Assembly: GCF_900114535.1 (NCBI RefSeq)
Contig: NZ_FOTK01000028.1
Span: 1-64,000 of the forward strand
From: Methylobacterium pseudosasicola
Lineage (GTDB): Bacteria > Pseudomonadota > Alphaproteobacteria > Rhizobiales > Beijerinckiaceae
DNA: 64,000 nt
Reading direction: 5' to 3'
Positions within the stretch are counted from its first letter, which is position 1. Every line of letters begins with the position of its first letter. Positions 51,393-60,132 of this stretch are shown piece by piece. The translations under genes were made by a program, and so were the position numbers. The notes under the pieces are model-generated. The model did no database searches. It worked only from the letters and a program-made list of their open reading frames with translations, and had not been told where the DNA came from.

Positions 51393-51770
51393 ATGCCGAC
51401 CCTTGAAGTCGCTGCCAGCGCCCTCAAGGGCCACTTGGTCGAGATCGCGCTTGCCGGAGACCGTCTCGAGGCGAAGGGCCGCTGCTACACCGCGATGGCG
51501 CAGATGCTGGGCACCCGCTCGGTGATCGAGCGCCTGGCCCAGCTCCTCCTCAATCTCGGCGATCTCTATGGGCGGAAGGAAGCGGGCGCCCGCATCATCG
51601 AACGGCGCATCACGCACGACGAGATCGCCGCCCTCATCGGCTCGACCCGGCAATGGATGACGATGATGCTCAAACGCTTCCAGGCCGACGGCATCGTCGC
51701 CGTGGACAAGGCGTCGATCCGCATCCTCCGCCCGGAGCGTTTGACCGCCATCGTCCAAGCGGCGGCTTGA
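51393..51770 (+). CDS. Crp/Fnr-type DNA-binding protein without sensor domain
   Basis: 125 residues. The sequence matches only the C-terminal half of Crp/Fnr regulators: the long dimer helix (AQMLGTRSVIERLAQLLLNL) and the winged helix with ITHDEIAALIGSTRQWMTMMLKRFQADGIV. The cyclic-nucleotide or iron-sulfur sensing domain (about 100-120 residues) is missing; upstream is the DppF gene, not a broken half. It is either a degraded gene or a sensor-free regulator for the sulfur genes. No strong ribosome site (TTG 51390 or ATG 51393). Located right after the operon and before the convergent cysteine synthase gene. Confidence 0.8.
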   Translation: MPTLEVAASALKGHLVEIALAGDRLEAKGRCYTAMAQMLGTRSVIERLAQLLLNLGDLYGRKEAGARIIERRITHDEIAALIGSTRQWMTMMLKRFQADGIVAVDKASIRILRPERLTAIVQAAA

Positions 51771-51780
51771 GGCGGAACGC

Positions 51781-51796
51781 GAGCCATCGGAGGCTC
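51781..51796. terminator. Small hairpin between convergent genes
   Basis: GAGCC, six bases, GGCTC in the 24-base gap between the Crp-type gene and the convergent cysteine synthase-like gene. A five-base stem, no T run. Confidence 0.25.
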
Positions 51797-52871
51797 AGCC
51801 GAGGGGACCATAATAGCTCGGCTTCGGACCGGTTCTGATAGGCTGGCTCGACCACGCGCCCGATCGCCGCTGGGGGGCGGGTGCGGGATGAGGCGTCCGG
51901 TCTCCCTCGACGCCAGGCTGGGAGAGGTAGCGCTCGCCGCTATCCGCGACGATGGCGACGATGGTCCGGCCCGCATTCTCCTGGCGCGCGGCCAATTGGG
52001 CTGCCGCGAACAGAACTGCGCCCGAGGACGGCCCGGCCGTGAGCCCTTCGTCCCGCGCCAGAGCCCGCGCCGTGAGCCGGGCCTGGGCCGTCTCGCACGC
52101 GATCACCGCGTCGACGACGCCGGAATCGTAGTTGCCGGGGAGATGCTGCGCCTCCACCTCGGTCACCTTGTGCACGCCCTCGACGGTGTCCACGTCCGGA
52201 TGGTCGGGAGTCGGGACGGAGCCGGCCGCCGGCTCGACCACCACCACCTTCAGGCCGGGCTTCTGCGATTTCAGGTACCGGCCGGTGCCCGAGACCGTAC
52301 CGCCGGTTCCCACCGCCGACACGAGGATGTCCACCGCCCCCGCCGTATCCCGCCAGATCTCCGGGCCGGTCGTCTCGAAATGGATCCGGGGATTGGCCGG
52401 ATTGCCGCGCTGGTTGGTGTAGAAGGCCTCCGGATTCTCCTGCCTCACCCGATCGATGATGAGGTCCACGGCGCCGGGCTGCAGGAACTCGGCATCGTCG
52501 ATCAGGATCGTCCGGGCGCCGTATTGATGGATCAGGCCGATCTTCTCGGGGCTGGTGGAGGCGCGCAGGTAGAACTTCGCCCGGTAGCCCCGGGCCGCAG
52601 CCAGGGCGGCGAGCCCGATCCCGGTATTGCCGCTGGTGAGATCGACCAGCGTCTGGCCGGGCCGGAGATGCCCGTCCGCCTCCGCGGCGCGGATGATCCC
52701 CCAGGCGGTGCGGTCCTTGATGCTGCCGGCCGGGTTCAGGTACTCGATCTTCGCCAGGATGCGGCAGGGACTGGTCTGCCGGCCGCCGAAGCGCTTCAAT
52801 TCCAGCAACGGTGTGTTGCCGATCAGCGCGGCGAGATGATCGGGCCAAGCGTTGTCGGACCATGCGGTCAT
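51795..52871 (-). CDS. Cysteine synthase/cystathionine beta-synthase-family PLP enzyme
   Basis: 358 residues. The PLP lysine is in NPAGSIKDRTA, the substrate-binding loop in TSGNTGIGLA, the phosphate loop GTGGTVSGTGRYLK, and the terminal motif SGERYLS. A 40-residue extension follows the fold and is rich in proline and serine (PTPHPAPAPQ-like). The enzyme probably makes or rearranges cysteine from O-acetylserine or a related acceptor and a sulfur donor. ATGA overlap with the ABC ATPase gene upstream, so it is the last gene of the salvage operon. The reaction, synthesis or C-S cleavage, cannot be decided from sequence. Confidence 0.9.
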   Translation of the reverse strand: MTAWSDNAWPDHLAALIGNTPLLELKRFGGRQTSPCRILAKIEYLNPAGSIKDRTAWGIIRAAEADGHLRPGQTLVDLTSGNTGIGLAALAAARGYRAKFYLRASTSPEKIGLIHQYGARTILIDDAEFLQPGAVDLIIDRVRQENPEAFYTNQRGNPANPRIHFETTGPEIWRDTAGAVDILVSAVGTGGTVSGTGRYLKSQKPGLKVVVVEPAAGSVPTPDHPDVDTVEGVHKVTEVEAQHLPGNYDSGVVDAVIACETAQARLTARALARDEGLTAGPSSGAVLFAAAQLAARQENAGRTIVAIVADSGERYLSQPGVEGDRTPHPAPAPQRRSGAWSSQPIRTGPKPSYYGPLG

Positions 52872-54637
52872 GCGTCGATCTCCAGGCCGGGGGCGTGCGC
52901 AGCGTCGCCCGGAACGATCGGTTCGGCGGCCGCCTCCACCTCCGGCGCCGCGCGGGCCGGCAGCGCGGGCAGCGCCGCCAGAAGGCGCCGGGTGTAGGGA
53001 TCGGCGGGCGCCGCGAAGATGTCTTCGACCGTCCCGGTCTCGACGATCCGGCCATCCTTCATCACCGCGACGCGGTCGCTCATGTGCTGGATCACGCCGA
53101 GATCGTGCGAGATCAGCAGGAGGGTCAGGCCGAAGCGGTGCTGAAGGTCGGCCAGGAGGTCCAGGATCTGGGCCTGGGTCGTGACATCGAGGGCCGAGAC
53201 CGGCTCGTCGCAGACGAGGAGGTCGGGCTGGCCGGCCAGGGCCTGGGCGATCGCCACGCGCTGGCGCTGGCCGCCCGAGAGCGTTCGGGGCTGTCGCGCC
53301 AGCATCTCGCGGGGCAGCCCGACGAGGGCCATCAGTTCGGCCGCCCGCGCGGCGCGCTGGCCAGCGGCGAGGCCGGGCTGCAGGCGCAGGGGCTGTTCGA
53401 GGATCCGCCGCACGGTGTCGCGCGGATCGAACGAGCCGAGGGGATCCTGAACGATGGTCTGGATCCGCGGGCGCAACGGTCGGCGGCTCCGCTCCGGCAG
53501 CGTGCTCCAGGGCCGACCCTCGAACAGGACCTCGCCGCGATCCGCCCGCTGAAGGGCGAGGACGACCCGGCCCAGGGTGGTCTTCCCCGAGCCCGATTCA
53601 CCGACGATGCCGAAGGTCTCGCCCCGCCGCACCCGAAGCGAGATTCCGGCCAGGGCATCGACCGCCCCGCCCGGGCGGGAAAACCGGACGGCGACGTCGC
53701 GGATTTCGAGGATAGGCTCGGCCGGACGAGGATCCCTCGCCCGTTCCGGGCGGGCGCCGGCTCTGGAGAGCCAGCCCCGGCGCGTCCCGGGGCCCGGGAC
53801 CGCGGCCAGCAGGCGGCGGGTATAGGTGTGGCGGGGATCCGCCAGCACCGCCCGGGCCGGACCCGCCTCGACGATCACGCCGTGCTGCATCACCGCGATC
53901 GTGTCGGCGACCTGGGCGGCGACCGCGAGGTCGTGCGTGATCAGCAGCAGCCCGTGGCCGGCCCGGGCCAGATCCGCGAAGACCGCCAGGATCTGGCGCT
54001 GGATCGTGACGTCGAGGGCGGTGGTCGGCTCGTCGGCGATGAGGAGGCGCGGGCGGCCTGCCAGCGCCGAGGCGATGAGCGCCCGCTGCCGCAGGCCCCC
54101 GGAGAGTTCGTGCGGGTATTGCGCCGCCCGGATTGCGGGGTCGGGGATGCCGACGCGGGCGAGCAGGGCCTGCACCTCCCCCGCCACCGCGTCCCGGGGC
54201 AGCAGGCGATGCGCGCGGATCGGCTCTGCGACCTCCTGGCCGATCCTGCGCAGCGGATCGAGGGAGACCAGGGCATCCTGGAGCACGAACCCGACCTGCC
54301 GGCCGCGGACGGCGCGCCACCGGCGCTCCGAGAGGCCGAGCAGGTCGAGAGCCCGGTCCTCGTGGCCGGTCAGCCGCAACGCCTCGGCCTGGATCCGGGC
54401 GCGGGCCCCCGCCAGCCCGACAAGGGCCCGGGCGGTGACCGACTTGCCCGATCCCGATTCGCCGACCAGCGCCAGGACCTCGCCCGGCCTGATGGCGAAG
54501 GAGACGCCGCGCACCACCTCGTCCGGGCCGCTCCGGCCCGGAAAGGCGACGCGCAGCCCCTCGACCGCGAGGACGGGGGTGGCCCCGGCCTCCTCCCGGA
54601 GAGCCGGGCCGCGAGGATCGGCGCCCACGCCGGTCAC
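52868..54637 (-). CDS. Fused double ABC ATPase, DppDF-like
   Basis: 589 residues with two complete ATPase halves. First half: Walker A GESGSGKS, signature LSGGLRQR, Walker B LLIADEPTTALD. Second half: Walker A GESGSGKTT, Q-loop QDPLGSFDP, signature LSGGQRQR, Walker B LLVCDEPVSALD. GTG 54637 overlaps the stop of the permease (GTGA). A single protein doing the work of DppD and DppF; fusions like this (yejF/GsiA type) are known. Confidence 0.93.
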   Translation of the reverse strand: MTGVGADPRGPALREEAGATPVLAVEGLRVAFPGRSGPDEVVRGVSFAIRPGEVLALVGESGSGKSVTARALVGLAGARARIQAEALRLTGHEDRALDLLGLSERRWRAVRGRQVGFVLQDALVSLDPLRRIGQEVAEPIRAHRLLPRDAVAGEVQALLARVGIPDPAIRAAQYPHELSGGLRQRALIASALAGRPRLLIADEPTTALDVTIQRQILAVFADLARAGHGLLLITHDLAVAAQVADTIAVMQHGVIVEAGPARAVLADPRHTYTRRLLAAVPGPGTRRGWLSRAGARPERARDPRPAEPILEIRDVAVRFSRPGGAVDALAGISLRVRRGETFGIVGESGSGKTTLGRVVLALQRADRGEVLFEGRPWSTLPERSRRPLRPRIQTIVQDPLGSFDPRDTVRRILEQPLRLQPGLAAGQRAARAAELMALVGLPREMLARQPRTLSGGQRQRVAIAQALAGQPDLLVCDEPVSALDVTTQAQILDLLADLQHRFGLTLLLISHDLGVIQHMSDRVAVMKDGRIVETGTVEDIFAAPADPYTRRLLAALPALPARAAPEVEAAAEPIVPGDAAHAPGLEIDA

Positions 54638-55500
54638 GCGCCGTCGCTCCCGGCCAGCAGGTCTTGCAGCCCGCGCCCGAGGATCGTGATGGCGATCACC
54701 GAGACCGCGACGACGGTGGCCGGCAGGACGCTGATCCAGGGCGCCGTGTCGAGGTAGTTGCGGCCGTCGGCCAGCAGCGCACCCCACTCGGCCACCGGCG
54801 GCACCACGCCGAGACCGATGAAGCTCAGGGCCGAGGCGGTCAGGACCGCATGACCGAGGCCGATGGTCGCCACCACCACGAGCGGCCGGGTCGCATTCGG
54901 GATGACGTGACGGAGGATGATCGTCCGGCGCGGCTCGCCCAGCGCCACGGCGTGCTCGACATAGCCGGACCGGACGACCCGCAGGACCTGCGACCGCACC
55001 AGCCGCGCATAGCCCGCGATGCTCGAAAGGCCCACCGCCAGCAGGGTGTTGGCCGGCCCGCGGCCCAGGGCCACGATGACGAGGAGCGCGAGCAGGATCT
55101 CGGGGAAGGCGAGGAACACATCGATCAGCCGCACGAGGATCGCCCGCACGACCGGTGGGGCGAGCGCCGCCGCCAGTCCCAGGAGCACGCCGCCCGCGCA
55201 GGCAACCAGCGTCGCGCCGAGGCCGATGGTCAGCGACAGCGACGTGCCGTGGACCACCCGGGCGAAGACGTCCCGCCCCAGCTGGTCGGTCCCGAACCAG
55301 TGGGCCGGGCCGGGGTGCGCCAGGATCGCATCGGTGTCGATCGCGTCGGGGGCGAGCCCGGTGAACAGGCCGGGCGCGGCGGTGGCGACGGCCAGGAGCA
55401 GCACGGGGACGAGGGGCACGAGGAGGCCGGGCCTATGCCAGAGCGCGGGCGCGCCGGGATCGGGGCGGAGCCGGCCGATGATCGCGAGCATGTCGGTCAT
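54634..55500 (-). CDS. Peptide-type ABC permease, DppC-like
   Basis: 288 residues; five to six helices; DppC markers FGTDQLGRDVFARVVHGTSLSL and the EAA-type loop YVEHAVALGEPRRTIILRHVIPNATRP. Stop and start overlap the neighbouring genes by four bases each, so translation is coupled through the operon. Confidence 0.93.
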   Translation of the reverse strand: MTDMLAIIGRLRPDPGAPALWHRPGLLVPLVPVLLLAVATAAPGLFTGLAPDAIDTDAILAHPGPAHWFGTDQLGRDVFARVVHGTSLSLTIGLGATLVACAGGVLLGLAAALAPPVVRAILVRLIDVFLAFPEILLALLVIVALGRGPANTLLAVGLSSIAGYARLVRSQVLRVVRSGYVEHAVALGEPRRTIILRHVIPNATRPLVVVATIGLGHAVLTASALSFIGLGVVPPVAEWGALLADGRNYLDTAPWISVLPATVVAVSVIAITILGRGLQDLLAGSDGA

Positions 55501-56462
55501 GGCGCGGTCCGCCTCAGGCGCGGATCGATGCGCCGGTACAGGGTGTCGAGGGAGAGATTGATCAGCACCGAGGCCAGCGCCGAGAGCATCATCAGGCCGA
55601 GGAGGAGCGGCATGTCCCGGGTCCGGATCGCCTGGATCGTGATCTGGCCGATGCCGGAGCGGCCGAACACCGTCTCGGTCAGGATCGAGCCGCCGAGCAC
55701 GCCGGCGAACAGCGTGCCGGCCAGCGTCGAGGCGGCGAGCGCCGCATGGCGCAGGGCGTGACGCAGGCGCAAAGCCGCCTCGCCGACGCCGCGCATCCGG
55801 ATCGTGAGCGCGAAGGGCTGCGCCAGCGCCTCCTCCAGCCCGTCCCGCAGCACCTGCGCGAGAAGCGCGGCCAGCGGCAGGCTGAGCGCCACCGCCGGCA
55901 GGACCAGCGCCGGGATCCCCTCGCCACCGATGATCGGAAACCAGCCGAGGGTGAAGCTGAACAGCACGAGCAGCAGCAGGCCGAACCAGTAGACCGGCGT
56001 GCTCAGCACCGCGAGTTCGAGGCCGGAGAGCACGCCGCGCAGCCATCCGCGGCGGCCGGCTGAGACCAGGGCGCTCGCGAGGCCGAGGCCGAGAGCCAGG
56101 ACCATGGCGGCGCCCGCGAGCTGGAGCGTCGGGCCTGCGGCTTCGGCGATGACCGTGATCACCGGCAGCCGATACTGGTAGCTCTGGCCGAAATCCCCGG
56201 CGAGCGCGTGCGCGACGTAGCGGGCGTACTGGACCGCCAGGGGCTGGTCGAGACCGTAGCGCGCGACGAGGGCGGCCCGCTCGGCGGCGTCGACGATGTT
56301 CTCGCCGCCGGTCAGGATGGCGACGGGATCGCCCGGAATCGCCTTGATCGCGACGAAGGCGATCGTCGCAGCCGCCCAGAGCACGCTGAGGATCACGCCG
56401 AGGCGCTGCAGCGCGACGGCGAGCCCGGCCAGGGCGGTTCGGCTACGGGGCGAGCCAGGCAT
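55497..56462 (-). CDS. Peptide-type ABC permease, DppB-like
   Basis: 321 residues; six helices; N-terminal helix LGVILSVLWAAATIAFVAIK and AIPGDPV typical of DppB. The cytoplasmic loop is FALTIRMRGVGEAALRLRHALRHAAL. Overlaps the upstream binding-protein gene by 20 bases. Confidence 0.93.
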   Translation of the reverse strand: MPGSPRSRTALAGLAVALQRLGVILSVLWAAATIAFVAIKAIPGDPVAILTGGENIVDAAERAALVARYGLDQPLAVQYARYVAHALAGDFGQSYQYRLPVITVIAEAAGPTLQLAGAAMVLALGLGLASALVSAGRRGWLRGVLSGLELAVLSTPVYWFGLLLLVLFSFTLGWFPIIGGEGIPALVLPAVALSLPLAALLAQVLRDGLEEALAQPFALTIRMRGVGEAALRLRHALRHAALAASTLAGTLFAGVLGGSILTETVFGRSGIGQITIQAIRTRDMPLLLGLMMLSALASVLINLSLDTLYRRIDPRLRRTAP

Positions 56463-58098
56463 CGTAGAAGCTCGGCTTGGCGTTCGCTGTCCAGCTGATG
56501 CCGTTCAGGCGCTTCGACGCGCCCAGCTGGAACGCCGGCACGTAGAGCGGCACCGCGTAGGCAGACCCGATGATCTCGGCCTGGATCTGCCGGTAGAGAC
56601 CCCCGCGCACCGCGTCGGGCGCGCCGACCGCCTGCGTCAGCGCCGCGTCGAGGGCGGTGACGCGGGAGAAATTCGCCCCGTTGGGCGGGATATAGGCCGA
56701 ATGGAAGACCGTGCGCAGGATATCCGGCTCGGGGCGGACATAGTAGATCGAGGCGCTATCGTAGTCGTTGGCGGCGGTCCGGGCCGTGAACCCGCCGGCA
56801 TCGACCGGATCCAGCTGAAGATCGAAGCCGGCTTTCTTCACCGCGTACTGGACGGCTTGGACCAGAGTCAGGTTGTCGGCCCCCCAGAAAGCGGTGTCGT
56901 AGACGAGGCGGATAGCGAGCCGCGCGCCGGCCTTGGTGCGGATGCCTTCCGGACCCGTCCGTGTCCAGCCGGCCTCGTCGAGCAGCCGCGCCGCCCGCTG
57001 CGGATCGAAGCCCCAGCTGCGCGCCACCGCCGGATCGTAATGGAGGGTCGCGGGGCCGAGGATGTTGTCGGCGGGCTTCAGGCTGCCGAAGAAGGCGACC
57101 TTGACGAGCGCCGGGATGTCGATCGCGCTCTGGAACGCCTGTCGGACCCGGATATCGGCGAAGGGGCCGCGGCTGGTGTTCAGGAACAGCGACCAGTTCA
57201 CCCCCGGGTTCTCGCGCGTGACAACGCGCAGGCGCGGATCCGCCTGGACCGCGCGGAAATTCGCCGGCGGCACCTCGTCGATCGCCTGGATCTGCCCGCT
57301 CGTGAGCGCCCCGAGCCGCACCGCGGCTTCCGGCAGATAGCGGAACGCGATGGCGTCGAGATAGGCCGGCCCGGTATGGGCGGCGAAGCCAGGCCCCCAC
57401 GCATAATCCTTGCGCCGGACCAGGTGGCTGCCGCTGCCCTTGACGTAGCGTTCGAGAATGAACGGGCCCGAGCCGACGACGGTGTTCGTGGTGCTGCGCG
57501 CGTCGCGCAGGTAGGTCGGCGACTGGATGCCGAGATAGGGCAGGCTCAGGCCCTGCAGCAGCGGCACGAAGGGCTGCGTGTACCGGAACACGACGGTGTC
57601 CGGGTCCGGGGCGGTGACGGTATCGAGCGGGCCGAGCAGGGACTTGGCGTAGCTCGACGTCGTCTTCGGATCGAGGATGCGATTGATGTTGAACGTCACC
57701 GCCTCGGCGTCGAGCCGGGTGCCGTCGCTGAAGGTCACGCCGCGGCGCAGATGGAACGTGTAGACGGTGTTGTCGGCATTCACCTCCCAGCGCTCGGCGA
57801 GCCAGGGGGTGAAGCTCTTGTCCTCGGCCTGGCCGACGAGGGAATCGACCACGTGCCGGGTGATCAGGGCGGTGATCGAACTGCCGGTGATCGAGGGATC
57901 GATGATCGCCGTGTCGGAGGCGAGGCCGACCGTCAGCGTCCCGCCCGGGACCGGCCCGTCCGCCCGGCAATCCCGCGCGGCGGCGCCGAGGAGACAGACG
58001 GCGGCGGCCGCGAGCATGCCGAGCCTGCCCAGGATGGCGGGGCGCCGGAGGGGCCGGCCCGGGGCCGGAGGGGAAGCATCGTCACGCAGGTTGGTCAT
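56443..58098 (-). CDS. Solute-binding protein, family 5
   Basis: 551 residues with an N-terminal signal/anchor (ILGRLGMLAAAAVCLLGAAA). The body has GGTLTVGLASDTAIIDPS, GVTFSDGTRLDAEAV and VGSGPFILERYVKGSG boxes of family 5. It binds the substrate of the DppB/DppC/DppDF transporter downstream in the same operon, which shares the locus with a monooxygenase. Confidence 0.93.
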   Translation of the reverse strand: MTNLRDDASPPAPGRPLRRPAILGRLGMLAAAAVCLLGAAARDCRADGPVPGGTLTVGLASDTAIIDPSITGSSITALITRHVVDSLVGQAEDKSFTPWLAERWEVNADNTVYTFHLRRGVTFSDGTRLDAEAVTFNINRILDPKTTSSYAKSLLGPLDTVTAPDPDTVVFRYTQPFVPLLQGLSLPYLGIQSPTYLRDARSTTNTVVGSGPFILERYVKGSGSHLVRRKDYAWGPGFAAHTGPAYLDAIAFRYLPEAAVRLGALTSGQIQAIDEVPPANFRAVQADPRLRVVTRENPGVNWSLFLNTSRGPFADIRVRQAFQSAIDIPALVKVAFFGSLKPADNILGPATLHYDPAVARSWGFDPQRAARLLDEAGWTRTGPEGIRTKAGARLAIRLVYDTAFWGADNLTLVQAVQYAVKKAGFDLQLDPVDAGGFTARTAANDYDSASIYYVRPEPDILRTVFHSAYIPPNGANFSRVTALDAALTQAVGAPDAVRGGLYRQIQAEIIGSAYAVPLYVPAFQLGASKRLNGISWTANAKPSFYDAWLAP

Positions 58099-58147
58099 GG
58101 CTGTCCGTCGGGGCCCCTTGCCCGGAGTTGCGATCGATGCGGGCCGC

Positions 58148-59173
58148 TCATGCGGCCGCCTCCACGCCCCAGCCGAGCTGCGGCGCGATCAGAGTCCTGA
58201 AGTCCGCCAGGATCTGGCGGTACGCGTCGAGGGCGAAGCTGTAGGGCAACTCCAGCCGCAGGGTGTCGGCGAAGGGCAGGATCGGATCGGCGCGCAGCCG
58301 TTCGACGATCTCGGCCGCGGTGCTGACGAGATCGGGCGCGAACTGGGTCCGCCGCTCGCCCTGCGGCTCGCGGGTGCGGGCGTGGCGGCTCGCGGCATAG
58401 TCGCGGTAGCGCGCCCGGGTCGCCGGGTCGGCGCCGTCGAGGGGCACGATCACCCGGCCGAGCGCGATCCGCGGCGCGCCGACACCGCGCCACTGCGCGC
58501 GAAAAAGCTCGACGTGGTGGGCCTGGGTCGCGAAGAAGCCGTCCCGCTCCTCCGCAATGTTGATGTTGCCGATGAGGAGATGGAAGCCGTTCTCGGCGGC
58601 CCAGCGGACCGAGCGCAGCGAGCCGCCGCCGTACCACAGCCTCTGGCGCAGCCCCGGCGCGTGCGGGCGCAGCCGGGGCCGATGGGTGCCGGCCGCCGAG
58701 GTGATGCGCGTGTCGGGCTCGCCGAGCCAGTCGCCGTCGAGATTGGCGGCGAGCCGCGCCACGCGGCGATGCGAGTGGTCGACAAGGGCCGGATCGCCAT
58801 CCAGGAAGCGGTCGCCGAGCAACGCCCCGTAGGCCGGCGGCCCGGCGCTCAATCCGACTTGGAGCCGGCCGCCGGACAGGATGTCCACCAGCGACAGGTC
58901 TTCCGCCAGCCGGAACGGGTTCTCGTAGCCCATCTGGATCACGGCCGTGCCGAGGTCGATCCGGCGCGTGCGCTGCGTGGCGGCCGCCAGGAAGGTCGCT
59001 GCCGACGAGATGCCGGGTTCGAGGTGGCGCTGGCGCACCCAGGCCCCATCGAAGCCGAGGGCCTCGCCGGTGGCGAACAGGTCGAGGGTCTGCTCCAACC
59101 CGGCGCGCGGATCGGACTCGTCGTAATTGCCCGGGGTCAGGAAGGCGATCTGCCGGATCGAAGCCTGCGCCAT
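58148..59173 (-). CDS. Luciferase-like FMNH2-dependent oxidoreductase (bacterial luciferase subfamily)
   Basis: 341 residues. Segments: IAFLTPGNYDESDPRAGL, GEALGFDGAWVRQRHLEPG, TRRIDLGTAVIQMGYENP, LVDILSGGRLQVGLSAG and LWYGGGSLRSVRWAAENGF. It belongs to the luciferase-like family but to a different branch from the NtaA-type enzymes to the left. It lies four bases from the amino-acid binding-protein gene (59177), and between it and a peptide ABC system. In the salvage model it would open a C-S bond of an acetylated S-alkylcysteine. Substrate inferred. Confidence 0.92.
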   Translation of the reverse strand: MAQASIRQIAFLTPGNYDESDPRAGLEQTLDLFATGEALGFDGAWVRQRHLEPGISSAATFLAAATQRTRRIDLGTAVIQMGYENPFRLAEDLSLVDILSGGRLQVGLSAGPPAYGALLGDRFLDGDPALVDHSHRRVARLAANLDGDWLGEPDTRITSAAGTHRPRLRPHAPGLRQRLWYGGGSLRSVRWAAENGFHLLIGNINIAEERDGFFATQAHHVELFRAQWRGVGAPRIALGRVIVPLDGADPATRARYRDYAASRHARTREPQGERRTQFAPDLVSTAAEIVERLRADPILPFADTLRLELPYSFALDAYRQILADFRTLIAPQLGWGVEAAA

Positions 59174-59176
59174 CGC

Positions 59177-60103
59177 TCAGAACTTCGGCAGGCCGGGCGG
59201 GTTGGTCTCGGAGCGCGGCAGCGCCTCCTCCTCCAAGCCCCACCGGGCCAGGGCCCGCCCATACGTGCCGTTGGCGATCAGGTCGTTGGTAGCGAGCGTC
59301 AGCGCGTCGACTAGGCCGCTGCCCTTGCGGGTCGCGATCGCCACATCCGATGTCAGTGGCCAGCCGGCGCTGAGCGTGCCCGCCTGCCGGATGTCTTTGT
59401 CGCGCGCGGCCACGAACACGAGCTGCGCGTGCGGCTGCACGATCACGTCGGCCCGGCCCGAGCGCAGAGCCACGAGGCGGGCGGCCTCGTCGTCGAACAG
59501 CTGCAGCTCGAGGGGCTTGAGCCCCGCCGCGAGGTTCTGCTTGTTCCACTCCACCAGGATGCGCTCCTGGTTGGTGCCGCCGCCGAGGCTGATGCTGAGG
59601 CCCGCCACGTCCTTCGGCTCGCGGATCTGCGTGATTTGGCTGTCGGCCTTCACGAACAGCCCGTGTAGGCCCTGCCGGTAGGTGGTGAAGTCGAACTTCT
59701 CCTTGCGCTGCTCGGTGACGCCGACATTCGAGATTACCGCGTCGTATCGGCCGGAGCTCAGCCCGAGCGGCCAATCCTCCCACGCCACCGGAACGAGCTT
59801 GAGCCGCAGGCCGAGGCTGTCGGCGATCAGCTGGGCGAAGTCGGGATCTGCCCCGACCACGGTCCTGGCATCGGTGGCGTAGCTCCCGAGCGGCGGCCCG
59901 CCCGGGGTGATCCCCACCGTGAAGGCGCCGGGCTCGGCGAACCGGTAATCCTTCGGGAGGCGGGCGATCGCGGCCGGGTCCGTCGCGACCCGGATCCGGC
60001 CCGGCTGCTCCGGACCGAGGTCGAACGGCCCCTCCGCCGCGGCGAGGGGGCCCGCCCACAGCGCGCCGAGGACGAGCGACAGGCGCATCCACCGTGGACT
60101 CAT
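59177..60103 (-). CDS. Amino-acid-type solute-binding protein (family 3), copy 1
   Basis: 308 residues with a signal peptide (RLSLVLGALWAGPLAAA) and family-3 lobes: GPDFAQLIADSLGLRLKLVPV, GRYDAVISNVGVTEQRKEKFDF. Paralogous to 60133. Three bases precede the monooxygenase gene. Likely binds a cysteine or S-substituted cysteine given the neighbours. Confidence 0.92.
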   Translation of the reverse strand: MSPRWMRLSLVLGALWAGPLAAAEGPFDLGPEQPGRIRVATDPAAIARLPKDYRFAEPGAFTVGITPGGPPLGSYATDARTVVGADPDFAQLIADSLGLRLKLVPVAWEDWPLGLSSGRYDAVISNVGVTEQRKEKFDFTTYRQGLHGLFVKADSQITQIREPKDVAGLSISLGGGTNQERILVEWNKQNLAAGLKPLELQLFDDEAARLVALRSGRADVIVQPHAQLVFVAARDKDIRQAGTLSAGWPLTSDVAIATRKGSGLVDALTLATNDLIANGTYGRALARWGLEEEALPRSETNPPGLPKF

Positions 60104-60132
60104 CGAAAGCCTCCGATTCCCGGCTGCGCCGG

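Noticed and set aside
52811..54757. A 648-codon open frame on the plus strand
   Set aside because: Antisense to the fused ABC ATPase; a GC-rich shadow.
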